From contig LURR01000002.1 of the NCBI GenBank assembly GCA_001628485.1, positions 1 through 47,301 on the forward strand: a DNA stretch of 47,301 bases, given 5' to 3'. The DNA is from Marine group II euryarchaeote REDSEA-S11_B3N4 (GTDB taxonomy: Archaea > Thermoplasmatota > Poseidoniia > Poseidoniales > Thalassarchaeaceae). Below the pieces are notes generated by a model. That model was not told the DNA's origin. It ran no database searches and worked only from the letters and a program-made list of their open reading frames with translations. Of this stretch, positions 8,838-16,940 are shown in pieces. Every line of letters starts with the position of its first letter. Positions within the stretch are counted from its first letter, which is position 1. The translations under genes and the position numbers were made by a program.

Positions 8838-9614
8838 ATGGGCCTGTCTGAGAGATCTATGAAGAATATTAGCTCCTGGGTCAAGTTGGAGGGCACAGGA
8901 CAGGCCTTCTCCACCCCACTAATCTACAGGTTCCTGGAAAAGTACGTCCCTGCCATCCTGAGAAGCGTGACCAATGTTCACATAAAGGGGGCTCACAAGG
9001 TTCCCTTGGAAGGTCCGGCAATATTCTGTGGCAACCACCTAGGTAATCTTGATCCATTCATCAAGATCTTAGCATCTCAGAGGCCTATTCACTTTTTGGC
9101 GAAGGAGGGTCACTTTGAAAAGCAACCAAATCGATTTGTGATGATCTCTACGGGTCAAATTGAGACTTTCAGAGGTTCCGGTGCTAGGGACGCTCTAGCA
9201 AGAGCGGTAGATGTGATAGAGAGTGGCTGTTGTCTGGGAATATTTCCCGAGGGAACAAGATCGAGAAGGACAGAAGCACCTTTACTACAGCCCTCTAAAA
9301 CTGGTTTTGCAAGGTTGGCAGCACTATTTCCAGATGTGCCAATTGTTCCTGTAACTCTATCCATTGGAGCGAGAGACTTCATGCCACCAGGAACAATGCT
9401 GCCAAAGCCATGGAAGAGGATCGATTTGATTGTGGACGACCCGATAACATTCTCAGAATGGGCAGCGCATTCAGATGGCGGCTCCATAGATGACCATTGG
9501 GTAGATTCAATGATGGCAAAAAGCAAAGATGAACGCCAGGAAGAAATGGGGATATTGTATCGCAAGTTCTCAGACCAACTAGTAAACACGCTTGCAATGA
9601 GGGGAGCGCCCTAG
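8838..9614 (+). CDS. plsC: PlsC-like 1-acyl-glycerol-3-phosphate acyltransferase
   Basis: A 258-residue protein with all classic PlsC/LPLAT motifs in order: motif I NHLGNLD (HX4D catalytic dyad), a motif II region around [11 protein letters not shown], motif [11 protein letters not shown] and motif IV VPVTL. In bacteria the enzyme puts the second fatty acyl chain onto lysophosphatidate at the membrane. Archaeal membranes use isoprenoid ethers, so a PlsC homologue is of interest; homologues have been reported in some uncultured Euryarchaeota. The acyl acceptor here is unknown. It is the first gene of an apparent plsC-thyA-folA operon, with a 40-base gap to thyA. The ATG 8838 start is reasonable. 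Confidence 0.88.
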   Translation: MGLSERSMKNISSWVKLEGTGQAFSTPLIYRFLEKYVPAILRSVTNVHIKGAHKVPLEGPAIFCGNHLGNLDPFIKILASQRPIHFLAKEGHFEKQPNRFVMISTGQIETFRGSGARDALARAVDVIESGCCLGIFPEGTRSRRTEAPLLQPSKTGFARLAALFPDVPIVPVTLSIGARDFMPPGTMLPKPWKRIDLIVDDPITFSEWAAHSDGGSIDDHWVDSMMAKSKDERQEEMGILYRKFSDQLVNTLAMRGAP

Positions 9615-9654
9615 CGCATTCTTGATGGACTACCTGGTTACACACACCAACCAC

Positions 9655-10449
9655 ATGAGGCAGTATCTTGACTTACTAAGCCGAATCCTCGAGGAGGGCG
9701 AGGCCAAGGGAGATAGGACTGGGACAGGAACGATCTCACTTTTCGGTCATCAGATGAGGTTCAATCTAAGCGAGGGTTTTCCTGCAATTACCACGAAAAG
9801 AGTCCATTGGCCGAGCGTTATACACGAGTTACTTTGGTTCCTTTCCGGAGATACCAATATCGAGTACCTCATTCAGAACAAAGTAAGGATATGGAACGAG
9901 TGGGCAGATGAGAATGGTGATCTAGGTCCAGTTTATGGTAAACAGTGGAGGAAATGGGAGTCAAACGACGGTAGGGTAATAGATCAAATCGAAGAAGCGA
10001 TAGATCTTATCAAAAAAGATCCGAACAGCAGACGCATCATTGTTTCAGCATGGAACGTGGGGGAACTACGGGACATGGCATTGATGCCCTGTCACGCATT
10101 CTTCCAATTTTACGTAAACGATGGAAGGCTGTCTTGTAACCTATATCAGAGGAGTGCAGACGTTTTCCTTGGAGTGCCATTCAACATATCTTCCTACAGC
10201 CTCTTGACTTGCATGATTGCCCAGGTTTGCGATCTAGAGCCTGGCGATTTTATCTGGACCGGGGGGGATTGTCACTTGTACCTGAATCATATGGAGCAAG
10301 CTCGTTTGCAGGTCTCTAGAGAGCCCCTGAGTCTACCGATTCTGAGACTGGATCCATCGATAAAATCAATTGATGATTTCAGATTCGAGCACATATCCAT
10401 AGTCGGATATGAGCATCACCCACATATAGCGGCTCCAATATCGGTTTAG
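9655..10449 (+). CDS. thyA: Thymidylate synthase ThyA, bacterial type
   Basis: Methylates dUMP to dTMP using methylene-tetrahydrofolate, releasing dihydrofolate. The sequence is close to E. coli ThyA along its length: [62 protein letters not shown] and the active-site [11 protein letters not shown]. Starting at the ATG 9655 ([11 protein letters not shown]) gives 264 residues, the same as E. coli ThyA. The in-frame ATG at 9625 (or TTG 9622) would add about 10 residues. No clear ribosome-binding site precedes any of them. The paired dihydrofolate reductase gene follows after 7 bases. The likeness suggests transfer from bacteria. Confidence 0.95.
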   Translation: MRQYLDLLSRILEEGEAKGDRTGTGTISLFGHQMRFNLSEGFPAITTKRVHWPSVIHELLWFLSGDTNIEYLIQNKVRIWNEWADENGDLGPVYGKQWRKWESNDGRVIDQIEEAIDLIKKDPNSRRIIVSAWNVGELRDMALMPCHAFFQFYVNDGRLSCNLYQRSADVFLGVPFNISSYSLLTCMIAQVCDLEPGDFIWTGGDCHLYLNHMEQARLQVSREPLSLPILRLDPSIKSIDDFRFEHISIVGYEHHPHIAAPISV

Positions 10450-10456
10450 TGATATA

Positions 10457-10966
10457 ATGAAAATGGCGATGATCGTTGCTATGGATATGGACGGTTGCAT
10501 AGGAAAGGGAAATGGTTTGCCATGGAGGCTATCTAGCGATATGGCCCGTTTCAAGAGGTTGACTGAAGCTGATGGATTCAACTCGGTGGTCATGGGGAGG
10601 CGAACATGGGAGTCCCTACCAGATAGATTCCGCCCGCTTCCGGAGAGAGTTAACATCGTAATGTCTAGGGATACAGATTGGGAGGGCGAGGGTGCTGTCA
10701 CAGCCCTCTATGTTGGTCGAGCGATAGAGATAGCATTTGCAGAAGGAAGCGATGAGTGTTGGATAATAGGTGGAGCCCAGATATATGAGATGTTCATGGA
10801 CAGAGTGGAGGAAATTCACGTTACTGAGGTTCAAACGAATAAGAGTGGCGATGTTTTCTTCCCAAAGTGGGATCGATCACTGTGGAGCCAACAGTTAATC
10901 GAGACTGTTGGGGCTGATGAGGAAAACGAATACGATTCCACCTACTCAATCTGGACAAAGGGTTGA
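10457..10966 (+). CDS. folA: Dihydrofolate reductase
   Basis: A 169-residue DHFR that regenerates tetrahydrofolate after the ThyA reaction. The N-terminus IVAMDMDGCIGKGNGLPWRL is diagnostic, followed by the catalytic Asp in SSDMARFK, the NADPH-binding VVMGRRTWESLP and NIVMSRD, then the WIIGGAQIYEMFM glycine motif. All core residues are present and the length is normal. It starts 7 bases after the thyA stop. The tight thyA-folA pairing is a common bacterial arrangement. The next gene, a lipoprotein, starts 25 bases downstream and may be co-transcribed. Confidence 0.94.
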   Translation: MKMAMIVAMDMDGCIGKGNGLPWRLSSDMARFKRLTEADGFNSVVMGRRTWESLPDRFRPLPERVNIVMSRDTDWEGEGAVTALYVGRAIEIAFAEGSDECWIIGGAQIYEMFMDRVEEIHVTEVQTNKSGDVFFPKWDRSLWSQQLIETVGADEENEYDSTYSIWTKG

Positions 10967-10991
10967 TTTGCACCTCTTCCAGCGAAAAAAT

Positions 10992-11906
10992 ATGAGGCCA
11001 CTGCTAATTTGCATAATCCTGATATCACCAATTTTGATGTCCGGATGCACACAATCTGATATTGATACTTCTGAACAATCGATGGGCTGCACCTATCCGG
11101 AGGCTGTTAACTTCAACTCATCTTCCATTATTGACGATGGATCCTGCATTTACCCGGACGCACCTGCCCAAATCCTTGGGTGCACGTACTCAGATGCCCT
11201 GAATCATAATCCATCAGCCACAGAGGACGATGGCTCATGCCGCTACCCAGTTGTCCCAGAACCTGTCCCTGGGTGCACGTACCCTGAAGCATACAATTAC
11301 GAAATAAACGCAACAGAAGATGATGGTACCTGCGTCTACGATAGTGACGGAGACGGGATAATAGACGCATTCGAGCAGCCTGGTTGCACGGATATCAATG
11401 CCAACAATCACAACTCTTCATCTACCGATGATGATGGATCATGCGACTACGACGAGGATGATGACGGAGTATATGACTGGGCAGAGTCAGAGGGCTGCGC
11501 TGATATTACTGCGACTAACTACGATTCTAGCGCCACAGAAAACAACCAGACAATGTGCGAATACCCGTTCGTTATGACTTTGGAGAATCTTGAGGCGTTC
11601 CTAGCAGATAGCAATAACGACGGGGACCCTGATGGCTTTGAGGCGTCGATTGATGCACTAAGTAACGATACTGCATTCATCAGAGTAATTGTGGTCGAAG
11701 AAAGCACCGAAGAAGGCGGGTTAGAAAGCGACACTAATGCTAATACGACATCAGTGGAGATAATCATGGGCCATGATCCCACGAACGAAATAATGTACAA
11801 CAGCATGGTTATGAGATTCATGGGGGACATTTCTATCGAACAAACCACAGTTCAGAGCCCAGAAGGGATAAACTACCGAATTGGTAATTCCGACTCCGGA
11901 TCATAG
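10992..11906 (+). CDS. Cys-repeat lipoprotein, N-terminal part, ends at an in-frame TAG
   Basis: A 304-residue protein from ATG 10992. The signal peptide (hydrophobic residues 4-16) ends in a lipobox MSGC, so Cys19 is the probable lipidation site. Five copies of a GC(T/A)-x-A-x-N-(10 or so)-DDGSC-x-Y repeat follow (see repeat entry), with calcium-type Asp motifs (DSDGDGIID, DEDDDGVYD) after repeats 3 and 4. After them comes a domain beginning MTLENLEAFLADSNNDGDPD. The reading frame is stopped by TAG at 11904-11906, but the same frame continues open for another 279 codons. The product is probably an exported surface protein. Repeats of this kind are common in marine bacterial and archaeal surface proteins. 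Confidence 0.75.
   Translation: MRPLLICIILISPILMSGCTQSDIDTSEQSMGCTYPEAVNFNSSSIIDDGSCIYPDAPAQILGCTYSDALNHNPSATEDDGSCRYPVVPEPVPGCTYPEAYNYEINATEDDGTCVYDSDGDGIIDAFEQPGCTDINANNHNSSSTDDDGSCDYDEDDDGVYDWAESEGCADITATNYDSSATENNQTMCEYPFVMTLENLEAFLADSNNDGDPDGFEASIDALSNDTAFIRVIVVEESTEEGGLESDTNANTTSVEIIMGHDPTNEIMYNSMVMRFMGDISIEQTTVQSPEGINYRIGNSDSGS
11085..11567 (+). repeat. Five tandem Cys/Asp-rich protein repeats
   Basis: Units start at about 11085, 11178, 11271, 11382 and 11493, with spacing of 31, 31, 37 and 37 codons. Each begins Gly-Cys and carries a second Cys about 20 residues later in DDGSC-x-Y (DDGTC in unit 3; degenerate NNQTMCEY in unit 5). Two Cys per unit suggest one internal disulfide, fitting an external location. 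Confidence 0.8.
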
Positions 11907-12743
11907 TACTATGCGAGAGATGAGGTCTACCAATACGAAAACCCATTCTCGGAAGACGAGGGGGGAGATGGAGGAGATGGCGAGAGTGATGACGGAGAGT
12001 CCGAATGCGATGGGTTCCTCGATAATTATCCATTTGGTTGGACGGATAATTGGACACTGTCATACGATGATGGAGTCAACACGGCCGAAGGAATAAACGA
12101 GGGAGAGGGGTTAGTCGCGAGTCTCGAATTTGTTGGAAGCACCCCTGAACTGAAGCTTTTACAGATTTCATCGATTGAAGGTATGGAGAGTTGCTCGATA
12201 GAGATCTTGGATGCTTCGTTGATTGATATTGGAATTGATACCTCGCTCCCACGAACCTCAATGACTATGAAGATAGAGAACGATATCGAGGAGGATTCGG
12301 GCAATGCCAAGACGAGGTCTGCAGAACTCAGCGAGGAGCACTTCGAGGAAGTCAACCTGAACGAGATCATCATGCGCGTCTATGCAAACGATGGGGAATC
12401 AGGGGAGAGCGGTGGTGAGGACGCTTTAGTCACTGAGATGCAACTGAGCGAACAGTCGTCGACTTACACCGACCAGTGCTACCAATGGACGCTATCATGG
12501 TCCGACAATGATAACGACGGGTATACGTCTGCAGGCGATGCCTATTCGATTTCTAGGACTGAGAAGGTAATCGACCCCTGCGATGACGATGATGAGTATA
12601 GGGACAGAGACTTCCAGTTCATGTTCTACGACTCGTGGGCGGGAATGCCGACTGGAGGAGTATTCACACCGGGATTCGGACTCTTAGTGGCAATATCGAG
12701 TATTTTGGCATCATCTACGGTAATAGGCAGGAGAGTTGTCTGA
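11907..12743 (+). pseudogene. C-terminal continuation of the lipoprotein gene beyond the TAG; PGF-CTERM-like end
   Basis: This is in the same frame as the preceding lipoprotein and separated from it by a single TAG. Its 278 codons are free of stops and look coding: Asp/Glu-rich linker (GGDGGDGESDDGES), a beta-rich region, a calcium-type loop (DNDNDGYTSAGD) and a C-terminal TPGFGLLVAISSILASS helix followed by GRRVV. The PGF, hydrophobic helix and terminal Arg match the PGF-CTERM tripartite signal processed by archaeosortase. The only likely internal start is ATG 12183, with no ribosome-binding site. The simplest reading is one 583-codon gene broken by a point nonsense mutation or a base-call error. 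The stop abuts the metG stop. Confidence 0.7.
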
Positions 12744-14936
12744 CTACCTCACCCTTGAACCCGATAGGATATCGCCCTCTGTAGTTAGGACCTTGACCCC
12801 GCCTTCGCCGTCGTCTGCAGCAAGTATCATTCCCTCGGACATTACGCCCCTGAGTTTCCTAGGCTCTAGATTGGCTACGAATACAACGTTCAGACCCTCC
12901 AGATCGGATGGCTCGTAATGCCCCTTCAGACCTGCGCAAACAGTTCTGGTTGAGTCTGATCCTTCATCGATCGTGATTACGAAGAGTTTGTCCGCATTGG
13001 GGTGGTCATCCACAGAGACGATTCTCCCAGTCCGCATTTCTACTTTCATGAAATCTTCGAAGTCGATGTAACTGCCCCCATCATCGGGGAGGGGCGATTC
13101 GTCATTGTCCTTACTGTCGATGAGGGAGTTCTCTCGCTCGAGAATCTCGTCTAGTTCGAGCCTTGAGAATAGTGGCTCAGGGGTTTCCTTATTCCAGAAG
13201 AGGTTGGTCCCCACATCCATCGAATCCTCCCAAAGTACGTTGTCTATGTCATTCTCGTTTCCTAACATATTCCATAGTCTGTCAGAAGAAAAAGGTGTGA
13301 ATGGCCTCATGCAGACTGCGAGACATGAACAAATCCTCCATGAAAGTGATAGCGAGGACAAGGATGAGCTCCTCTCATCGGATTCGTCTTCGTTAATGTA
13401 CTTCCAAGGGGCTGCTTCCTGGAGTAGAGAATTTCCAATCTGAGCAATCCCCATAATGCTACGAAGAGCCTCTTTGAACCTCTGCTTCTCCATTGACTCA
13501 ATAGCGCTGGAGATCTGATTGTCAACCTCCTGCAGGGTCTTGCTGTGATCAGAGAAGCGGTCATATTTCGAAAGCGGGTTTCCTTCATCGCATTCCAACC
13601 TATGAGTTAGTGTCATTACCCTATGGACGAAGTTTCCGTAGGTTCCTATCAATTCGTTGTTCACCCTATCGACGTATTCGTCCCACCTGAAGTCCGTATC
13701 ATGAGTCTCTGGCATGTTTATCGATAAGTAATACCTCAACGAGTCGGCATCGTACTGCTCTAGGTATGATGGCAGCCACACAGCGTGCTTCCTACTCTTG
13801 CTGAATTGGCCCCCCTGCAGCATCAGATACTCGTTGGCAGAGACGTTTTCCTCAAGTACTAAATCTCCTGGCCCAGGCAAATGTGAAACTTCTGAGGATT
13901 TTGAGGCGTTCAATCCCATTATTATCGCAGGCCAGATGATTGTATGGAATGGAATGTTGTCCTTGCCCATGAAGTAGATGTGCCTGGGCGATTCTCCGGT
14001 CTCGGAAACTTGCCACCAATTCTTCCATGCGTCGTCTCCATCTGGATGCCCAGCAGTACTGGCAATCCTAGAAGCCCAGATTCGTGCGCATGAGTAGTAT
14101 CCCTGAACCGCCTCGAACCAAACATAGACCCTTTTGGATTGCCAATCTTCACCTTCAAGTGGGATGGTAATCCCCCACTCAATATCTCTAGTAACTGCAC
14201 GTGGCCGAAGACCCATGTCGAGCCAATTCTTCGACATGGCCCGCACGTTCGGCTTCCAAACCTTCTGCTTCTCCGATGAATGGAGGCTCAGAGAGCTTTG
14301 GAAGTCGTTAAGACGCAAGAAAAAGTGTTCCGTGTCCCTGACCTCTATGTCAGATTCTGGATCGAGCTTGGACTTCGGATTGACCAACTCATGGGCTTCG
14401 TATGTTGCACCGCAGGAGTCGCACTGGTCACCCCTTGCTCCCTCTTCTGAACATTCTGGGCACTGGCCCTCCACATATCTGTCAGGAAGAAACCTGACTT
14501 CTCCTTCCTGAGAAACTGAACAGTACTGCTGCATAGTCATCTTTTCGAGGAATCCCGAGTCCATCAGATTCGTGAAAACTTCGTGGACGATTTCCTTGTG
14601 CATTACATCAGAAGTCCTATTGTAGAGGGCGCCCCCATACTCGATGCCCCTGGAATCAACAGTGTTAACCCACGAGCACCCGAGATCTGCTAGTGCCTGT
14701 GTGTTTATTCGGTGATATTTGTCCACGACCTCCTGTGGACTAACACCCATCTCATCAGCAGTAATCGTGATTGGCGTCCCGTGCTCATCCGAACCGCTAC
14801 ACATCAGTACCCGTCTGCCTCTGGCTCTCTCATACCTATACTGGATATCTGCAGGGAGGCAGTTTCCTGCAACGTGGCCAAGATGAAGTGGACCGTTTGC
14901 ATATGGCCATGCCATGAAAATTGCAACGTAGTCCAT
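12744..14936 (-). CDS. metG: Methionyl-tRNA synthetase with C-terminal tRNA-binding domain
   Basis: A class I synthetase of about 730 residues. From ATG 14936 the protein begins MDYVAIFMAWPYANG, with the HIGH motif as LHLGH (17-21). A zinc knuckle CPECSEEGARGDQCDSCG, the KMSKS loop as FSKSR and the anticodon-binding helical domain follow. The last ~110 residues are a fused EMAP-II/Trbp111 OB-fold (FEDFMKVEMRTGRIV, then HPNADKL, then GLNVVFVANL) that binds tRNA and is found fused in some MetRS and separate in others. A TTG 24 bases upstream is less likely, because an AT-rich TATA-like box would place transcription start between the two. It converges with the lipoprotein gene. Confidence 0.95.
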   Translation of the reverse strand: MDYVAIFMAWPYANGPLHLGHVAGNCLPADIQYRYERARGRRVLMCSGSDEHGTPITITADEMGVSPQEVVDKYHRINTQALADLGCSWVNTVDSRGIEYGGALYNRTSDVMHKEIVHEVFTNLMDSGFLEKMTMQQYCSVSQEGEVRFLPDRYVEGQCPECSEEGARGDQCDSCGATYEAHELVNPKSKLDPESDIEVRDTEHFFLRLNDFQSSLSLHSSEKQKVWKPNVRAMSKNWLDMGLRPRAVTRDIEWGITIPLEGEDWQSKRVYVWFEAVQGYYSCARIWASRIASTAGHPDGDDAWKNWWQVSETGESPRHIYFMGKDNIPFHTIIWPAIIMGLNASKSSEVSHLPGPGDLVLEENVSANEYLMLQGGQFSKSRKHAVWLPSYLEQYDADSLRYYLSINMPETHDTDFRWDEYVDRVNNELIGTYGNFVHRVMTLTHRLECDEGNPLSKYDRFSDHSKTLQEVDNQISSAIESMEKQRFKEALRSIMGIAQIGNSLLQEAAPWKYINEDESDERSSSLSSLSLSWRICSCLAVCMRPFTPFSSDRLWNMLGNENDIDNVLWEDSMDVGTNLFWNKETPEPLFSRLELDEILERENSLIDSKDNDESPLPDDGGSYIDFEDFMKVEMRTGRIVSVDDHPNADKLFVITIDEGSDSTRTVCAGLKGHYEPSDLEGLNVVFVANLEPRKLRGVMSEGMILAADDGEGGVKVLTTEGDILSGSRVR

Positions 14937-14963
14937 GATAGCTCGCCATTGCCCCGTCAAGTT

Positions 14964-14975
14964 AGATATTTATGT
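14964..14975 (-). promoter_or_regulatory. TATA-like box upstream of metG
   Basis: On the minus strand this reads ACATAAATATCTAA-like sequence centred about 33 bases before the metG ATG at 14936. The spacing fits an archaeal TATA box driving a nearly leaderless transcript, and argues against the upstream TTG start. Confidence 0.4.
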
Positions 14976-15066
14976 CATGTTCGCCCGGAGGGTGTTGGAG
15001 CTAAGCGCTGTGGAGAGCCAAACTGGATCTATCTCGTTGCCTCAGAATCTCCAAGAGGCATAGGAA

Positions 15067-16125
15067 TTGGCAGACTATACTTTGATGATTGCATACGCCG
15101 TTCTGGCGTTAGGTGCCTCTTTTCTTTGCAGTATTCTTGAGGCAGTACTACTGTCCACCTCTCATGGACATATCGTTGCATTGAAGGACACACATGCGAA
15201 AGTAAGTGCGACATGGTCCAAATGGAAAGAGGACCCAGAGGGGCCATTGACGGCAATACTCACTCTAAACACAATAGCTCATACAGTCGGAGCACTAGGG
15301 GTTGGTTCAGAGGTTGAGAACAATTTCGAAGGAGAGTATGTCATAGCCGGTTCAGCTGCAATACTTACCATAGCAATACTTCTGCTAAGCGAGATTCTGC
15401 CAAAAACTATCGGAGCTCTGTATTGGAGAAGGCTTACAGTAACCTCCTACCATGTACTTAGAGGGTTGATGTGGATCCTATGGCCTATAGTGGTGATCAT
15501 AGAGGTAATGAGGGCTCCGTTCCCCCAGGTTGAGACAGAGACAGTGACCCGGACGGAGCTATCAGTACTAGCAGATATTGCTGAGGAGTCGGACGTAATA
15601 GAAGAAGACGAGGAGGCAGTTATTCAGAATCTGTTAAGGCTAAGAGAGATGAAAGTGACAGAAATCATGACTCCTAGAGTTGTAATTACCTCTGTTAAGG
15701 CAACTGAATCTGTCAGAGAGGTGATTGAGAGGATTCCCATTATGACTCATGGCAGGATGCCTGTGTACGAGGAGAATGTCGATGAAATGGTAGGTCTAGT
15801 TCTTCGTAGCGAGATTCTTAGAAGAGCCGCTGATGACGACTTTGACACCAAGATGGCAGAGATTTGTCGAGATCTTGTGACGTGTGATGTAGATACATCT
15901 GTGGACAGAGCCCTTGACATTCTATTGGAGAAGAAGGAGCAGTTGCTGGTCGCCAAGGACCAGTTCGGCGGTACCGCTGGATTGGTAACTATGGAGGACA
16001 TTATAGAGACTCTACTGGGAGTCGAGATAGTTGATGAATCGGATCAAGATGCTATAGACGATGGCGTGCTACACGAAGACATGCGAGAACTTGCCAAGAG
16101 AAGATTTGACTCCGAGTCGGAGTAG
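15067..16125 (+). CDS. CNNM/CorC-family protein (DUF21 plus CBS pair)
   Basis: A 352-residue integral membrane protein. The N-terminal DUF21/CNNM domain (residues ~1-150) has three to four membrane helices and the family motifs EAVLLSTSHGHI, NTIAHTVGALG and SEILPKTIGALYW. It is followed by MTPRVVI and a CBS-domain pair (~185-310) ending in FGGTAGLVTMEDIIETLLG. Members act in Mg2+/Co2+ efflux or homeostasis; the CBS pair usually senses ATP-Mg. The CorC_HlyC domain found in bacterial proteins seems absent or very short. The TTG at 15067 follows TAGGAA closely; the ATG at 15085 is an alternative that still keeps helix 1. It diverges from metG. Confidence 0.88.
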   Translation: MADYTLMIAYAVLALGASFLCSILEAVLLSTSHGHIVALKDTHAKVSATWSKWKEDPEGPLTAILTLNTIAHTVGALGVGSEVENNFEGEYVIAGSAAILTIAILLLSEILPKTIGALYWRRLTVTSYHVLRGLMWILWPIVVIIEVMRAPFPQVETETVTRTELSVLADIAEESDVIEEDEEAVIQNLLRLREMKVTEIMTPRVVITSVKATESVREVIERIPIMTHGRMPVYEENVDEMVGLVLRSEILRRAADDDFDTKMAEICRDLVTCDVDTSVDRALDILLEKKEQLLVAKDQFGGTAGLVTMEDIIETLLGVEIVDESDQDAIDDGVLHEDMRELAKRRFDSESE

Positions 16126-16136
16126 AAGAGATTCTA

Positions 16137-16940
16137 TCAGTCAGAAGAATCCTTCGAGTCGCCGTCCGACAACCATCCCTGAGCCTCGGTATAGTCTCCT
16201 AGTTGCTCTAGCCTCTTCAGCCAGCCCTTTGACTCGGCTGTCTTTGCAGTCTTGACAAGCCACACACCACCGAATAGGGTATCCCATAGTCCAAGATTAT
16301 CGCTCTTGAATCTGTAGAAGAGGTAGTCTAGAAGGGGAGGCAGGAGGAAGAACAAACCAAGAGCTAGCTGTATCTTCCCTGCACTCTCTGACAACCCAGT
16401 GGCTGTGGCAGTAAGAATGGCTATAATGCCGAGAATAACAAGTGGGAATGTCATGCCCTTAAGGAAAACAAACGATTGATGGGGCTTCTCGGCCTTAGCG
16501 TTGATGTACGTCGTACGGGTGATCCAGTTGCCAGTCGTCCTGCCCGTTGAGTAAGGCATGAACCCTAGGTTGAACGATATCAGACCCAAACCGGCGAGAA
16601 CGAAAATAGTAGGCTGGAAATCGTTACCCCACGCGGTGAAAGCTACCAGCGGAATGGTCCACCCCCAGGAAACTAGGAAGTCGGAGTATTTTCTTATCCT
16701 GAACTGCGTCGGAGACGCAGGCTCAGAGTCCTCCGGCAAAACTTTGGGTGCCCTTACCTTCTTCTCCCTAGGTTTCCTGGCCCTTTTCTTTCTACTCCTC
16801 TTTTCCTTCTTGGTCTTGACGGGCTCAGGCTGAGCAACTGGTTCTGGTGCCGCTTTTACAGTCTCGGGCTCGGCTACCTTTGGTTTCTCGGCAGAGGTTT
16901 TTTCGCCCTCTATCTGGCCAGCCTTCTCCAGCAGTCCCAA
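16137..16940 (-). CDS. RDD-like membrane protein with basic N-terminal tail
   Basis: A 267-residue protein. Residues 1-70 are a disordered tail: acidic and Pro/Glu-rich, then a strongly basic run (KKEKRSRKKRARKPREKK). Residues ~85-235 have about four membrane helices. STGRTTGNWITRTTYINAKAEK, shown here only by its key Gly/Arg positions, and the closing FKSDNLGLWDTLFGGVWLV resemble the RDD family (consensus G-x-x-L-D-x-x-x-G-x-V-V near the end). This is a pattern match, not a certain assignment; the transport or other role is unknown. The TTG start follows directly after the TGA of the EF-hand gene, so the pair is translationally coupled. Confidence 0.65.
   Translation of the reverse strand: MGLLEKAGQIEGEKTSAEKPKVAEPETVKAAPEPVAQPEPVKTKKEKRSRKKRARKPREKKVRAPKVLPEDSEPASPTQFRIRKYSDFLVSWGWTIPLVAFTAWGNDFQPTIFVLAGLGLISFNLGFMPYSTGRTTGNWITRTTYINAKAEKPHQSFVFLKGMTFPLVILGIIAILTATATGLSESAGKIQLALGLFFLLPPLLDYLFYRFKSDNLGLWDTLFGGVWLVKTAKTAESKGWLKRLEQLGDYTEAQGWLSDGDSKDSSD

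Noticed and set aside
11904-11906. TAG as a recoded (pyrrolysine-type) codon
   Set aside because: No pyrrolysine genes are visible, and several neighbouring genes end in TAG. A mutation or sequence error is simpler.
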